DNA of 37,158 nt from JBOFHT01 sp051649785 (GTDB lineage: Archaea; Methanobacteriota; Methanobacteria; Methanobacteriales; Methanobacteriaceae). This document shows, piece by piece, positions 16,554 to 24,974 of the stretch. The position numbers and the translations under genes were made by a program. The notes under the pieces are model-generated. The model saw only the letters and a list, made by a program, of their open reading frames with translations. It was not told the DNA's origin and did not search any database. The stretch is taken from positions 1 to 37,158 of the forward strand of contig JBOFHT010000098.1 in assembly GCA_051649785.1 (NCBI GenBank), written 5' to 3'. Position 1 is the stretch's first letter. Each line of letters starts with the position of its first letter.

Positions 16554-16729
16554 TTAATTTTAGCTTAAAATTCATTTTTTTATAATTTTAAAACTAACAA
16601 ATTTAATAGGAATAATTAATTTAATAATTTTTATTTATTATCTATTTCTAAATTTTTAGCTATTATTTATTTTATTAAATAGTTTTTTATTTATTAAATA
16701 GCTATTATTTTAGTATTCGTTATTTTATT

Positions 16730-16814
16730 GCCGAGATAGTCTAGTCTGGTAAGGCGCAGGACTTGAAATCCTGTGAGGGTTCTCCTCGCCTGGGTTCAAA
16801 TCCCAGTCTCGGCG
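16730..16814 (+). tRNA. tRNA-Ser (anticodon UGA)
   Basis: The acceptor stem GCCGAGA (16730-16736) pairs with TCTCGGC (16807-16813), with discriminator G at 16814. The anticodon stem CAGGA/TCCTG encloses CTTGAAA, so the anticodon is TGA, reading UCA codons. A long class II variable arm (GTGAGGGTTCTCCTCGC) and a T arm CTGGG-TTCAAAT-CCCAG are present. CCA is not encoded; a T-rich run follows. Confidence 0.95.
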
Positions 16815-16991
16815 TTTATTTTTATTGTTTTTACCATATTTTTAATTATTTTAAATATCTTCAGTATTTTAATTTTTAATATTAACTCAATTATTGCTAT
16901 TATTCTTATTATTATCCTTATTAGTATTGATTTACTCAAAACTTGTAGGATTTTTTATACTTCGACTACTAAAACTATTTGAGACAATATC

Positions 16992-17495
16992 ATGTGGAAT
17001 GATTTTTCAGAATATATAATTAATTATTTATCTAATTCACATCACGAAATTAATAATATTAATGGTGATATTAATAATATAAATATTAATAGTAATGAGA
17101 GTAGTATTAATATTAATAATGACAGTATTAATAGTGCTAATGAAAATAATAATGATAATAAGTTAAAAGTAGCTGAAATTGGTATTGGTAACTTTTTTCA
17201 AGTAGCTAATAATATTGAGGATTCTGGAGTGGATATTATTAAAATAGACATTAATCCTCAAATTGATACTGTTATTTATGATGATATTAAAAACTTTAAT
17301 ATTAATTTATATTGGGAGGTTGGAATTATTTATTCAATTAGGCCTCCTTATGAGTTACACTGCGACTTAATTAAGCTAGCTAAAACAATCAATGCTTCTT
17401 TAATAATTAAACCACTTACTAATGAATTTATTGATTCTAAACTTAATATGAATCTTATAAATTATAAAAAAGTTAGTTTTTACCAATATCCTTAG
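16992..17495 (+). CDS. UPF0146 family protein with Asn-rich insert
   Basis: This 167-residue protein is recognisable as UPF0146, a small archaeal family with a methyltransferase-like Rossmann core of unknown function. Seen motifs are AEIGIGNFFQVA, the acidic IDINPQ and DDIKNFN, and the family hallmark YSIRPPYEL, ending in LIIKPLTNE. Residues about 21-55 (17052-17160) are an Asn/Ile/Ser-rich low-complexity stretch that separates the N-terminal helix from the first Rossmann strand. ATG 16992 has only a weak Shine-Dalgarno site. It begins 178 nt after the tRNA. Confidence 0.8.
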   Translation: MWNDFSEYIINYLSNSHHEINNINGDINNININSNESSININNDSINSANENNNDNKLKVAEIGIGNFFQVANNIEDSGVDIIKIDINPQIDTVIYDDIKNFNINLYWEVGIIYSIRPPYELHCDLIKLAKTINASLIIKPLTNEFIDSKLNMNLINYKKVSFYQYP

Positions 17496-17852
17496 TATAA
17501 TGTGGAGTATAATGCTAATTCACCCATTACAAGTAGTATAAACCAAAATAATTTTAAAAAGAAAAAATACTTTAATAATAAAGAATATAGTTAATAAAGT
17601 AATTATTTATAATAACTTTAATAATTACATATTCATTAATTTGATCTTTAATAGCTATATAATCGCTAATGTTATAGCTAATAAGTTTATATTTAATAAT
17701 TACGTATTCATTAATTTAATCTTTAATAACTATCTGGTATCTAATTTTATAGCTAATAAGTTTATATTTAATAATTACATACTCATTAATTTTATAATAT
17801 TTATCTAAATAATTAATTTAATGACTTACATATTTTTATAAAGAGGAATTTT
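17496..17852. other. Intergenic region upstream of the ATPase gene
   Basis: This 357-nt gap contains no gene. Its second half is taken up by the 75-bp tandem repeat described separately. The first half (17496-17615) is plain A/T-rich sequence. The GAGG Shine-Dalgarno site of the ATPase is at 17842-17845. Confidence 0.7.
17619..17795. repeat. 75-bp tandem repeat, about 2.3 copies
   Basis: The markers TACAT/TACGT/TACAT at 17626, 17701 and 17776 are exactly 75 bp apart, and the flanking sequence repeats with a modest number of differences. Each unit includes a TTAATAATTAC-ATTCATTAAT start and a TAGCTAATAAGTTTATATTT end, the latter with a TATA-like element. The array ends about 60 nt before the ATPase start. 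There is no spacer/repeat alternation, so it is not a CRISPR. Confidence 0.9.
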
Positions 17853-20582
17853 ATGACTAAGATTGATAATAAAGTTGAAGAAACTTTAAATAAGTTTAAA
17901 ACTACTCTAAATGGTTTAAACAATAATGAAGTTCAAAATAGAGTTACCCAATATGGTAAAAATGAGCTTCAAGAAGAAAAAAAAGATGGTCCTATTAAGC
18001 TATTTTTTAGTCAATTTGCAGATATACTTATTATTATTCTTATAATAGCGGCTATAGCTGCTTATATTGTTGGTGATCCAATTGATGCTATTGTTATTGC
18101 AATTGTTGTAGTTTTAAATGCAACTATTGGGTTTATCCAAGAATATCGTGCAGAAAAAGCTATGGATGTTTTAAAAGACATGGTTAGCACAGAAGCTGTT
18201 GTTAGGCGTGAAGGGGAAACAATTAAAATTCCTGCTAGCGATTTGACTATTGGGGATATTGTTATTGTTGAAGAAGGTGACAAGATCCCTGCTGATTTAG
18301 TTTTAATTGAAACTTCTCAACTTAGAATCGATGAATCAGCACTTACTGGTGAATCTCGTCCTGTTACTAAATTAGCTATTAATGTTAAAGGTTCTAATAA
18401 CAGTATTACTAGTACTAGTAGTCATAACCATAATGATAATAGTAATGATGAATGTAATAATAGTAATTCTAATAACTTAGATAATATTTCTTTGGCTTAT
18501 ATGGATTCTAATGTTAGTTCTGGTCGTGGTATTGGTGTTGTAAGGGCAATTGGTATGGATACATCTATTGGTAAAATAGCTACTATGATTCAAGTAGCTG
18601 ATACTAAGACTCCTCTACAATTTAAAATAAGTAAATTAGGTAAAATATTATCTATTATAGCTTCCATTGTATGTGTTGTTGTTTTTATTCTTCAATTCCT
18701 TAAAGGAACTCCTTTGGTTGAAACATTCATGACTGCGGTTTCTCTTGCTGTAGCTGCAATTCCCGAAGGTTTACCTGCAATTTTAACATTAACTCTTGCA
18801 TTAGGTATGCAAAGAATGGCTAAATCCAATGCAATTGTTAGAAAATTACTTGCTGTAGAAACATTAGGTTCTTGTAGTGTTATTTGTACAGATAAAACAG
18901 GTACTTTAACTAAAAATAAAATGACTGTTACAGATTCATTTATTGTAGATTCTAATAATTCTACTCCTTCAAATAATTCTAAAGCTTTTGAAATTTGTGT
19001 ATTATGTAATAATTCTACTGAAAAAGAAGGTCAAATTATTGGAGACCCTACTGATGGTGCTTTATTAGTATATGGTAAAGAGAATAAACTCATCCAAAGT
19101 GAGCTTGAAAAAGAATATCCTAGAATTTTAGAAATTCCTTTAGATAGTGTTAGAAAACGTATGTCTACAATTCACAAATCAAAATCTAACAATGAGGATT
19201 ATTTATTTATGAAAGGTGCTCCTGAGCTTGTTTTAGAAAGATGTAAATATGTTGAGGAAAATGGGAAAATTATTCCTATGAATGACTCAACAAAGAATGA
19301 AATTGTAACTAAAATGCAATTTATGATGGATAATGCTTTAAGAGTTATTGCACTTTCTTATAAGAAAATTGAAGATGAAAATGAAATCAATCTTTTATCT
19401 GATTCTAATTTAGCCAATAAATCTATGGAAGAATTAGAAATTCTTGAATCTAATTTAGTTTTCATTGGTTTAACTGGGTTAATGGATCCTCCTCGCCAAG
19501 AAGCTAAAGATGCTGTAGCTACCTGTAAAAAAGCAGGAATTAAAGTTGTAATGATTACTGGTGATCACCAAGAAACTGCTGCTGCAATAGCTAAAGAGAT
19601 TGGAATACTTACAGATGGTAAAGTTATAAATGGTAAAGAGCTTGATTCTTTATCTGAAGATGAATTTGCAAATATTGTTAGTAATGTTCAAGTTTATGCT
19701 CGTGTTTTTCCTGAACAGAAAGTGAGAATTGTTAATGCTCTTCAAGAATCTGGAGCTATTGTTTCAATGACAGGGGATGGTGTTAATGATGCTCCTGCTC
19801 TTAAAAAAGCTTCTATTGGTGTAGCTATGGGTAGTGGGACAGATGTTTCAAAAGAAGCTTCAGATATGGTTTTACAAGATGATAATTTTGCCACTATTGT
19901 TGATGCAGTTAAAGAAGGAAGAACAATTTTTGATAATATTAAAAGATTTGTTAAATTTCAGGTTTCTACTAATATTGGAGCTATTATAACTATTGTTTCA
20001 GCTTCATTAATGTCACTTCCGCTTCCATTTAATCCAGTTCAACTTTTGTGGATTAATATTATTATGGATGGGCCTCCTGCCCAATCTTTAGGTGTTGAAG
20101 GTAGTGAAGAAGGAATTATGGAACGTAAGCCAGAAAAAGGTGATATTTTAAGCAGGGATAATATACTTAAAATAGCTATTGCAGGAATTGTTATGGCAGT
20201 TGGAACATTATTATTATATCTCTTTAAATTATCTGCTGCAACTGGATTAACTGATCCTGTGGCTATTAAAGCAATTACTATTGAAGCTGGAACTGTTGCT
20301 TTTACTGTATTTGTTGTTTATCAAATATTTAATGCAGTCAATTGTAAGTCTAACTCTAAAAAACCGAATAAACTCTTTTATATTGCTATAGCTCTTTCAT
20401 TTATATTACAGCTTTGTGTAATTTATATACCATTTTTACAAACTGTATTTAGAACAACTGCTATTGGATTAGTTGATTGGGTATTAATTGTTATAGTAGC
20501 TGGAGTTATTTTTATTTCGGAGGCAGTTGTGACTTTTGCTTTAAATAGAAATAAATCTATGGATACTAAATCTATGGCTTAA
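17853..20582 (+). CDS. Calcium-type cation-transporting P-type ATPase (P2 class)
   Basis: This 909-residue membrane pump has the P2A (SERCA/PMCA-like) layout. An N-terminal cation-ATPase domain is followed by transmembrane helices 1-2 (about 54-100) and an actuator domain with TGES. The helix with PEGLP follows, the motif typical of Ca2+ pumps. The phosphorylated Asp347 lies in DKTGTLT. The nucleotide-binding domain has KGAPE, then the hinge TGDGVNDAPALKKA. A final bundle of transmembrane helices ends the protein. Calcium or manganese export is likely, but substrate is inferred. Residues about 180-212 in the actuator domain are an Asn/Ser/His-rich insert (18391-18489) just after TGES. ATG 17853 follows GAGG. 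Confidence 0.9.
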   Translation: MTKIDNKVEETLNKFKTTLNGLNNNEVQNRVTQYGKNELQEEKKDGPIKLFFSQFADILIIILIIAAIAAYIVGDPIDAIVIAIVVVLNATIGFIQEYRAEKAMDVLKDMVSTEAVVRREGETIKIPASDLTIGDIVIVEEGDKIPADLVLIETSQLRIDESALTGESRPVTKLAINVKGSNNSITSTSSHNHNDNSNDECNNSNSNNLDNISLAYMDSNVSSGRGIGVVRAIGMDTSIGKIATMIQVADTKTPLQFKISKLGKILSIIASIVCVVVFILQFLKGTPLVETFMTAVSLAVAAIPEGLPAILTLTLALGMQRMAKSNAIVRKLLAVETLGSCSVICTDKTGTLTKNKMTVTDSFIVDSNNSTPSNNSKAFEICVLCNNSTEKEGQIIGDPTDGALLVYGKENKLIQSELEKEYPRILEIPLDSVRKRMSTIHKSKSNNEDYLFMKGAPELVLERCKYVEENGKIIPMNDSTKNEIVTKMQFMMDNALRVIALSYKKIEDENEINLLSDSNLANKSMEELEILESNLVFIGLTGLMDPPRQEAKDAVATCKKAGIKVVMITGDHQETAAAIAKEIGILTDGKVINGKELDSLSEDEFANIVSNVQVYARVFPEQKVRIVNALQESGAIVSMTGDGVNDAPALKKASIGVAMGSGTDVSKEASDMVLQDDNFATIVDAVKEGRTIFDNIKRFVKFQVSTNIGAIITIVSASLMSLPLPFNPVQLLWINIIMDGPPAQSLGVEGSEEGIMERKPEKGDILSRDNILKIAIAGIVMAVGTLLLYLFKLSAATGLTDPVAIKAITIEAGTVAFTVFVVYQIFNAVNCKSNSKKPNKLFYIAIALSFILQLCVIYIPFLQTVFRTTAIGLVDWVLIVIVAGVIFISEAVVTFALNRNKSMDTKSMA

Positions 20583-20636
20583 AATTAATTCATTGTTAAT
20601 TTTACAGCTATTTTTACAATTATTTGGAGATTTCCT

Positions 20637-21506
20637 ATGAGAATTTTAATTATGGGTGGTACTAAAGACTCAGTTAATATTATTAAACTGCTAAATAGTA
20701 ATACTGGTGCTTTTCCACATATTGATTTTATTCTAACTACTACTGCTACTGAACATGGGGGTAAAATAGCTAAAAATGCAGGTAGTCATTCTGTAATATC
20801 AAATCCTCTTAATACTAATGAATTAGTGGATACTATAAATGATAATGGTATTAATGTTATTATTGATGCAACACATCCTTTTGCTATTAATGCTACTAAA
20901 ACAGCCATTTCTGCAAGTGATTTAGCTAATATTAATTATATTCGATTTGAAAGACCTAGCTTAGCTAATAATTTCAATAATATTGATGTTAATAGTAGTA
21001 ATAATTTATACTGTGGTGAAGATAGTAATTCTAATTCTAATAATCAAAAATATGGACAAATGCTTTTCAATGTTTCTTCATTTATTGAAGCAGGAGACTT
21101 AATTAAAAATAAGTTTAATAATAAACGTATCCTAAATCTTGGAGGAGTATCTAGTTTACACATACTTCGAGAGTATATTCCAAAAGAGAATGTTTTCATA
21201 CGCATCATACCAGTGAAATCTTCAATAGATAAGTGTTATGAAATGGGGCTTAGTGGTGAACAAATAATAGCTATGCAGGGAACATTTTCTAAAGAATTTA
21301 ATAAGGCATTATTTAAAGAAATCAATGCAGAAGTCATTGTTACTAAAGAAAGTGGTGCTACTGGGGGCTTTTTAAATAAAATAAATGCTGCTATTGAATT
21401 AGATATTCCTGTTATTATAATTAATCGCCCTAAATTAGATGAACTTAAAAATAGGATAGTTGTTAATGATTTTAATAAATTATGTAATATTTTGAGTAAT
21501 TTATAG
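20637..21506 (+). CDS. cobK: Precorrin-6A/cobalt-precorrin-6A reductase
   Basis: This 289-residue protein matches the CobK/CbiJ family, which reduces (cobalt-)precorrin-6A with NAD(P)H in cobamide synthesis. Methanogens need cobamides for methyl transfer to coenzyme M. Seen features are the N-terminal dinucleotide loop ILIMGGTKDS, the IDATHPFA motif, RFERPS, GGVSSLHIL and the C-terminal VTKESGATGGFLNKI. An Asn/Ser-rich insert lies between RFERPS and the second domain (about residues 111-138). ATG 20637 follows GGAG. No other cobamide genes are in the window. Confidence 0.88.
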   Translation: MRILIMGGTKDSVNIIKLLNSNTGAFPHIDFILTTTATEHGGKIAKNAGSHSVISNPLNTNELVDTINDNGINVIIDATHPFAINATKTAISASDLANINYIRFERPSLANNFNNIDVNSSNNLYCGEDSNSNSNNQKYGQMLFNVSSFIEAGDLIKNKFNNKRILNLGGVSSLHILREYIPKENVFIRIIPVKSSIDKCYEMGLSGEQIIAMQGTFSKEFNKALFKEINAEVIVTKESGATGGFLNKINAAIELDIPVIIINRPKLDELKNRIVVNDFNKLCNILSNL

Positions 21507-21742
21507 GTATTAATATTGATTCATACAGTTATGGATTCATATTTAATAACTCATAATAGCTCTATTGTTACTGTTACTATTCTCATTAGTCTTATCATTC
21601 CTAATATTATCATTATTACTCTTATTACTAATTATTACTAATTAATACATTTTTACTTAGACTTTTACTTAGATTTTTAATTATATCTACTATATATGCA
21701 CTATATACTTTTTTAAAATTTTATTTTATTTAATGTGATATT

Positions 21743-22177
21743 ATGTTAATTAGGGAATTTTCTACAATGGACTTAGCTAGTATTTGTGAAATTGAAAGGA
21801 ATTCTTTTGAAGATCCATATGATATAAACATTTTAAAGCAGCTCTTTGATGTTGGTGCTGGCTTTTTAGTAGCTCAAGTAAATGATTTAGTTGTTGCTTA
21901 TATTATTTTTTGGATTAGAAATGATAGTGAAGGACATATTATATCTTTAGCTACTGATAAAAAGCACAGGCATCTGGGAATAGCTTCACAACTTCTTAAT
22001 CAAGCATTATATAATTTTAAAGAATTTCATATTAACTCAGTTACATTGGAAGTTCGTTCAAGTAATATTGGAGCTATTGACTTTTACAAATCCTTAGGTT
22101 TTGTTAAAAAAGAGTTTATGGAAAGTTACTATGAAAACGGTGAAGATGGAATTTTAATGTTTAAATGTATTATATAA
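21743..22177 (+). CDS. rimI: GNAT N-acetyltransferase, RimI-like
   Basis: This 144-residue single-domain GNAT protein resembles archaeal RimI, which acetylates protein N-termini. The acetyl-CoA loop KHRHLGIASQLL is present, followed by VTLEVRSSNIGAIDFYKSLGF, the characteristic RimI pattern, and YYENGEDGILM at the end. It starts at ATG 21743 after GTGAT. It converges with the iron-sulfur protein gene across a 105-nt gap that holds three short copies of AAAGTTA. Confidence 0.85.
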   Translation: MLIREFSTMDLASICEIERNSFEDPYDINILKQLFDVGAGFLVAQVNDLVVAYIIFWIRNDSEGHIISLATDKKHRHLGIASQLLNQALYNFKEFHINSVTLEVRSSNIGAIDFYKSLGFVKKEFMESYYENGEDGILMFKCII

Positions 22178-22282
22178 TTATATAATATTGAAAGTTACAA
22201 AATATTAAAAGTTACACTATTTTAAAGTTATATACTACTTTTATTATTCAATTTATTAACATTATTTTTTAACATCATATAT

Positions 22283-23143
22283 TTATTCTAATTTTAAATT
22301 TACTAAGGGTTCTATTTGTTGTATTGCTTCTCCAATAGCTTCATTTTTTATGTTAACTGTAATTGCACCATTTTTACATGTTTCACTACAACGGCCACAC
22401 CCACGGCAAAGATCTTTATTTATTTTTGCATTATTATTTTCAGTTGAGATAGCACCAATAAAGCATTTATCTATACATTTGCCACAACCATTACAAAGAT
22501 CGATGTTGAATATTATTTCAACACCTGGCATTTTGTAAATACTTTTCCCAATGTCTTTGGGAAGTTGATTTGCCATTTTCCACAGACAGCAGCATTGGCA
22601 GCAGGCACAAATTGTTAATAGCTCTTCTTTTGGACCAGTATTTAACCAAATACTATCAATTTTATTTCTACCTATAATATTAACTAATCCTGCTTCTTGG
22701 CATTTATCAACATGATTAATAGCTTCTTCAATACTCACGGCTTTTCCTAATTTATCAGATATTCTTTTTGTTCCTTTTCCTAAAAATAAACATCCTAAAT
22801 CTTGAGGATAATCTTTACAATTACTTGAAACTCTGCAAATACAAGAGTTCATAATAAAATGATATTTGGACTCCTTTATCATCTTCTTTAGAATTTCACT
22901 AGGTAATACAATATCTTTTAACAAAGAAATGTCTTTATTTACTTCAATTTTCAAATTAGAATAGCCAATTTTAATAGAGTCATCTCTTGGAAGTACTTGT
23001 ATATTATCGCCTTCAAAAAATAGTCTTTTAACTATTTTATCAAGAAGAGGTAAATCACTACAAGCTTTTGCCAAAATAAATCTACCTTTAAATGTTAATT
23101 TAATTATTTTAATAGATATTTCTGAAAACCGGTTTTTTACCAT
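22283..23143 (-). CDS. Cysteine-rich 4Fe-4S dicluster ferredoxin-like protein
   Basis: This 286-residue cytosolic protein ends in two ferredoxin-type 4Fe-4S motifs: Cys217/220/223/227 (CNGCGKCIDKC) and Cys246/249/252/256 (CRGCGRCSETC). Before them lies a separate Cys-rich region with CICR (Cys101, 103), Cys109, Cys118 and Cys148. The run CACCQCCC follows at 179-186, with six cysteines in eight residues. The first 90 residues carry no clear motif. It is probably an electron carrier or metal-cluster protein; partner and substrate are unknown. The start is supported by GTGAT before the ATG. It stands alone, divergent from carA. Confidence 0.75.
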   Translation of the reverse strand: MVKNRFSEISIKIIKLTFKGRFILAKACSDLPLLDKIVKRLFFEGDNIQVLPRDDSIKIGYSNLKIEVNKDISLLKDIVLPSEILKKMIKESKYHFIMNSCICRVSSNCKDYPQDLGCLFLGKGTKRISDKLGKAVSIEEAINHVDKCQEAGLVNIIGRNKIDSIWLNTGPKEELLTICACCQCCCLWKMANQLPKDIGKSIYKMPGVEIIFNIDLCNGCGKCIDKCFIGAISTENNNAKINKDLCRGCGRCSETCKNGAITVNIKNEAIGEAIQQIEPLVNLKLE

Positions 23144-23678
23144 TTTATCACATATAATTAGATTAATTAATCAATAAATGAGGCTTTTTGTCTTGGAAAG
23201 AATATTCTAACATTAATATTTCTATTAATATTATTAATTATTTTATTTTTATGTTTTCATAAACTATAAATATTTTGTTTTAAATTGGAACTTATTATGG
23301 ATTTTATAATGACTAATTTTATAATAGTTTATAATAGTTAATAGATTCATTTTATAAGTTTTCTATAATTTTTTATATTAATACTTAAAATATATATTTT
23401 AATAATCATTATTATATATTATTAGAAACTTATATCTTATTATAATGAAATAATTTATAAAATTACTTACATTTATTCTATATTAACTAATAATATCAAT
23501 AACTAAGTTGTTATTAGGTGCAATTATATTAATAATAAAATATAAATTAATACTCAATATTTAATATATATTAATTAATAACAAGGGTATTAATAATAGT
23601 GATGATATTAATAATTATAATATCAATAATAATTTTACTAATATTAATAATTATAATACTAAATTTAATGGTGATTTA
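23144..23678. other. Divergent intergenic region between the iron-sulfur gene and carA
   Basis: This 535-nt region is extremely A/T-rich and must hold promoters for both neighbours. GAAACTTATATC at about 23426-23437 is a weak BRE/TATA candidate toward carA. The last 114 nt (23565-23678) happen to be open in the carA frame and Asn-rich, but contain no ATG, GTG or TTG in frame. I see no gene or RNA fold. Confidence 0.5.
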
Positions 23679-24761
23679 ATGGATAAAGTGGCAAAAATTG
23701 CTTTGGAAGATGGAACAATACTTACGGGAGATGCTTTTGGGTATGAAACAGTTAAAACAGGTGAACTTGTATTTTCTACAGGAATGAGTGGCTATGTTGA
23801 AGGTTTAACTGATCCTTCATTTTCTGGTGAGATTTTAATGGCTACTTATCCTCTTCAGGGTAATTATGGAGTTAGTGAAAAGTGGTTCCAGTCTAATAAG
23901 GTTCAAGTTGAAGGATTTGTTGTGAGAGAGATTTGTAAACAACCTTCTATGTTTTCATACCAAAAAACATTATCTGAGCTTTTAGAAGAATATAAAGTTC
24001 CAGGGATTAGTGGCATTGACACACGTAACTTAACTATTAAAACTCGTGAAAAAGGAGCTTTAAAAGCAGCTTTGGCTACTACAGATATTGATGATGATGA
24101 ATTATTAGAAATGGCTTTAAATCAACCAGCTATTTCTCAAAGAGATTTAGTTCCTTTAGTTTCAACAAAAGAAACTATAATTATTGGTGAAGAATTTGAC
24201 AATAAAGTAGCTTTAATTGACTGTGGTGTTAAAAAAAATATAATTAACAACTTTTTAGATCGTGAAATTGGTGTTGTACAGCTACCTTATAATACTCCTG
24301 CTGAAACTATAAAAGATTATGATGTTAATGGAATTATGGTGTCATCTGGTCCTGGAAACCCTTCTAGAGTTACAGAAGCTATTGAATCTGTTCAAAAATT
24401 AGCTAAAGATTTCCCAATTTGTGGAATTTGTATGGGTCAACAAATTGTTGCAAAAGCATTTGGAGCTAAAATTTATAAAATGAAATTTGGTCACAGAGGA
24501 GCTAATCAGCCTGTTAAAAACTTAATAACTGGAAAAATAACCATTACTTCTCAAAATCATGGATTTAGTATTGATGCAGATTCTTTAGCTAGTACTGATT
24601 TGGAATTAACTCAAATAAATCTTAATGATAATACGCCTGAAGGTTTTAAACACAAAGAACTAGCTATTAACTGTGTACAATACCATCCTGAAGCAGGACC
24701 TGGTCCAAATGATACTAATTTCATATTTGATGAATTTAAAGAGACTATTAATAAATATTAA
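23679..24761 (+). CDS. carA: Carbamoyl-phosphate synthase small subunit
   Basis: This 360-residue glutaminase subunit releases ammonia from glutamine for carbamoyl phosphate, which feeds arginine and pyrimidine synthesis. The N-terminal CPSase domain has FSTGMSGYVEGLTDPS and GISGIDTRNLT. The class I amidotransferase domain has the nucleophile Cys251 in GICMGQQI and the His/Glu pair in QYHPEAGPGP. ATG 23679 is preceded by GGTGAT, the Shine-Dalgarno form used often in this window. carB follows after 213 nt. Confidence 0.96.
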   Translation: MDKVAKIALEDGTILTGDAFGYETVKTGELVFSTGMSGYVEGLTDPSFSGEILMATYPLQGNYGVSEKWFQSNKVQVEGFVVREICKQPSMFSYQKTLSELLEEYKVPGISGIDTRNLTIKTREKGALKAALATTDIDDDELLEMALNQPAISQRDLVPLVSTKETIIIGEEFDNKVALIDCGVKKNIINNFLDREIGVVQLPYNTPAETIKDYDVNGIMVSSGPGNPSRVTEAIESVQKLAKDFPICGICMGQQIVAKAFGAKIYKMKFGHRGANQPVKNLITGKITITSQNHGFSIDADSLASTDLELTQINLNDNTPEGFKHKELAINCVQYHPEAGPGPNDTNFIFDEFKETINKY

Positions 24762-24974
24762 CAAATATTAATATATTATTTATATTATTATAGTTTATAT
24801 TAATATTTTTTATATTTTATATTTTACATTATTATAATAATGCTTACTAAAACTTATTTGAAATATAATCTATTTAGGAATATATTTATTTGAAAATATA
24901 TTTATTAAATTAATTATTAAAAATCTGATTAATTACGAATTTTATTAAATATTATATGATTTGCGAGGATTTAG

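Noticed and set aside
16773..16982. Small ORF overlapping the tRNA-Ser gene
   Set aside because: It begins inside the tRNA and is a hydrophobic A/T-driven frame with no Shine-Dalgarno site.
17619..17795. Possible CRISPR array
   Set aside because: The 75-bp units are contiguous without spacers and no cas genes are near.
23565..23678. Asn-rich N-terminal extension of carA
   Set aside because: The stretch is open in frame but contains no start codon, and the GGTGAT site fits ATG 23679.
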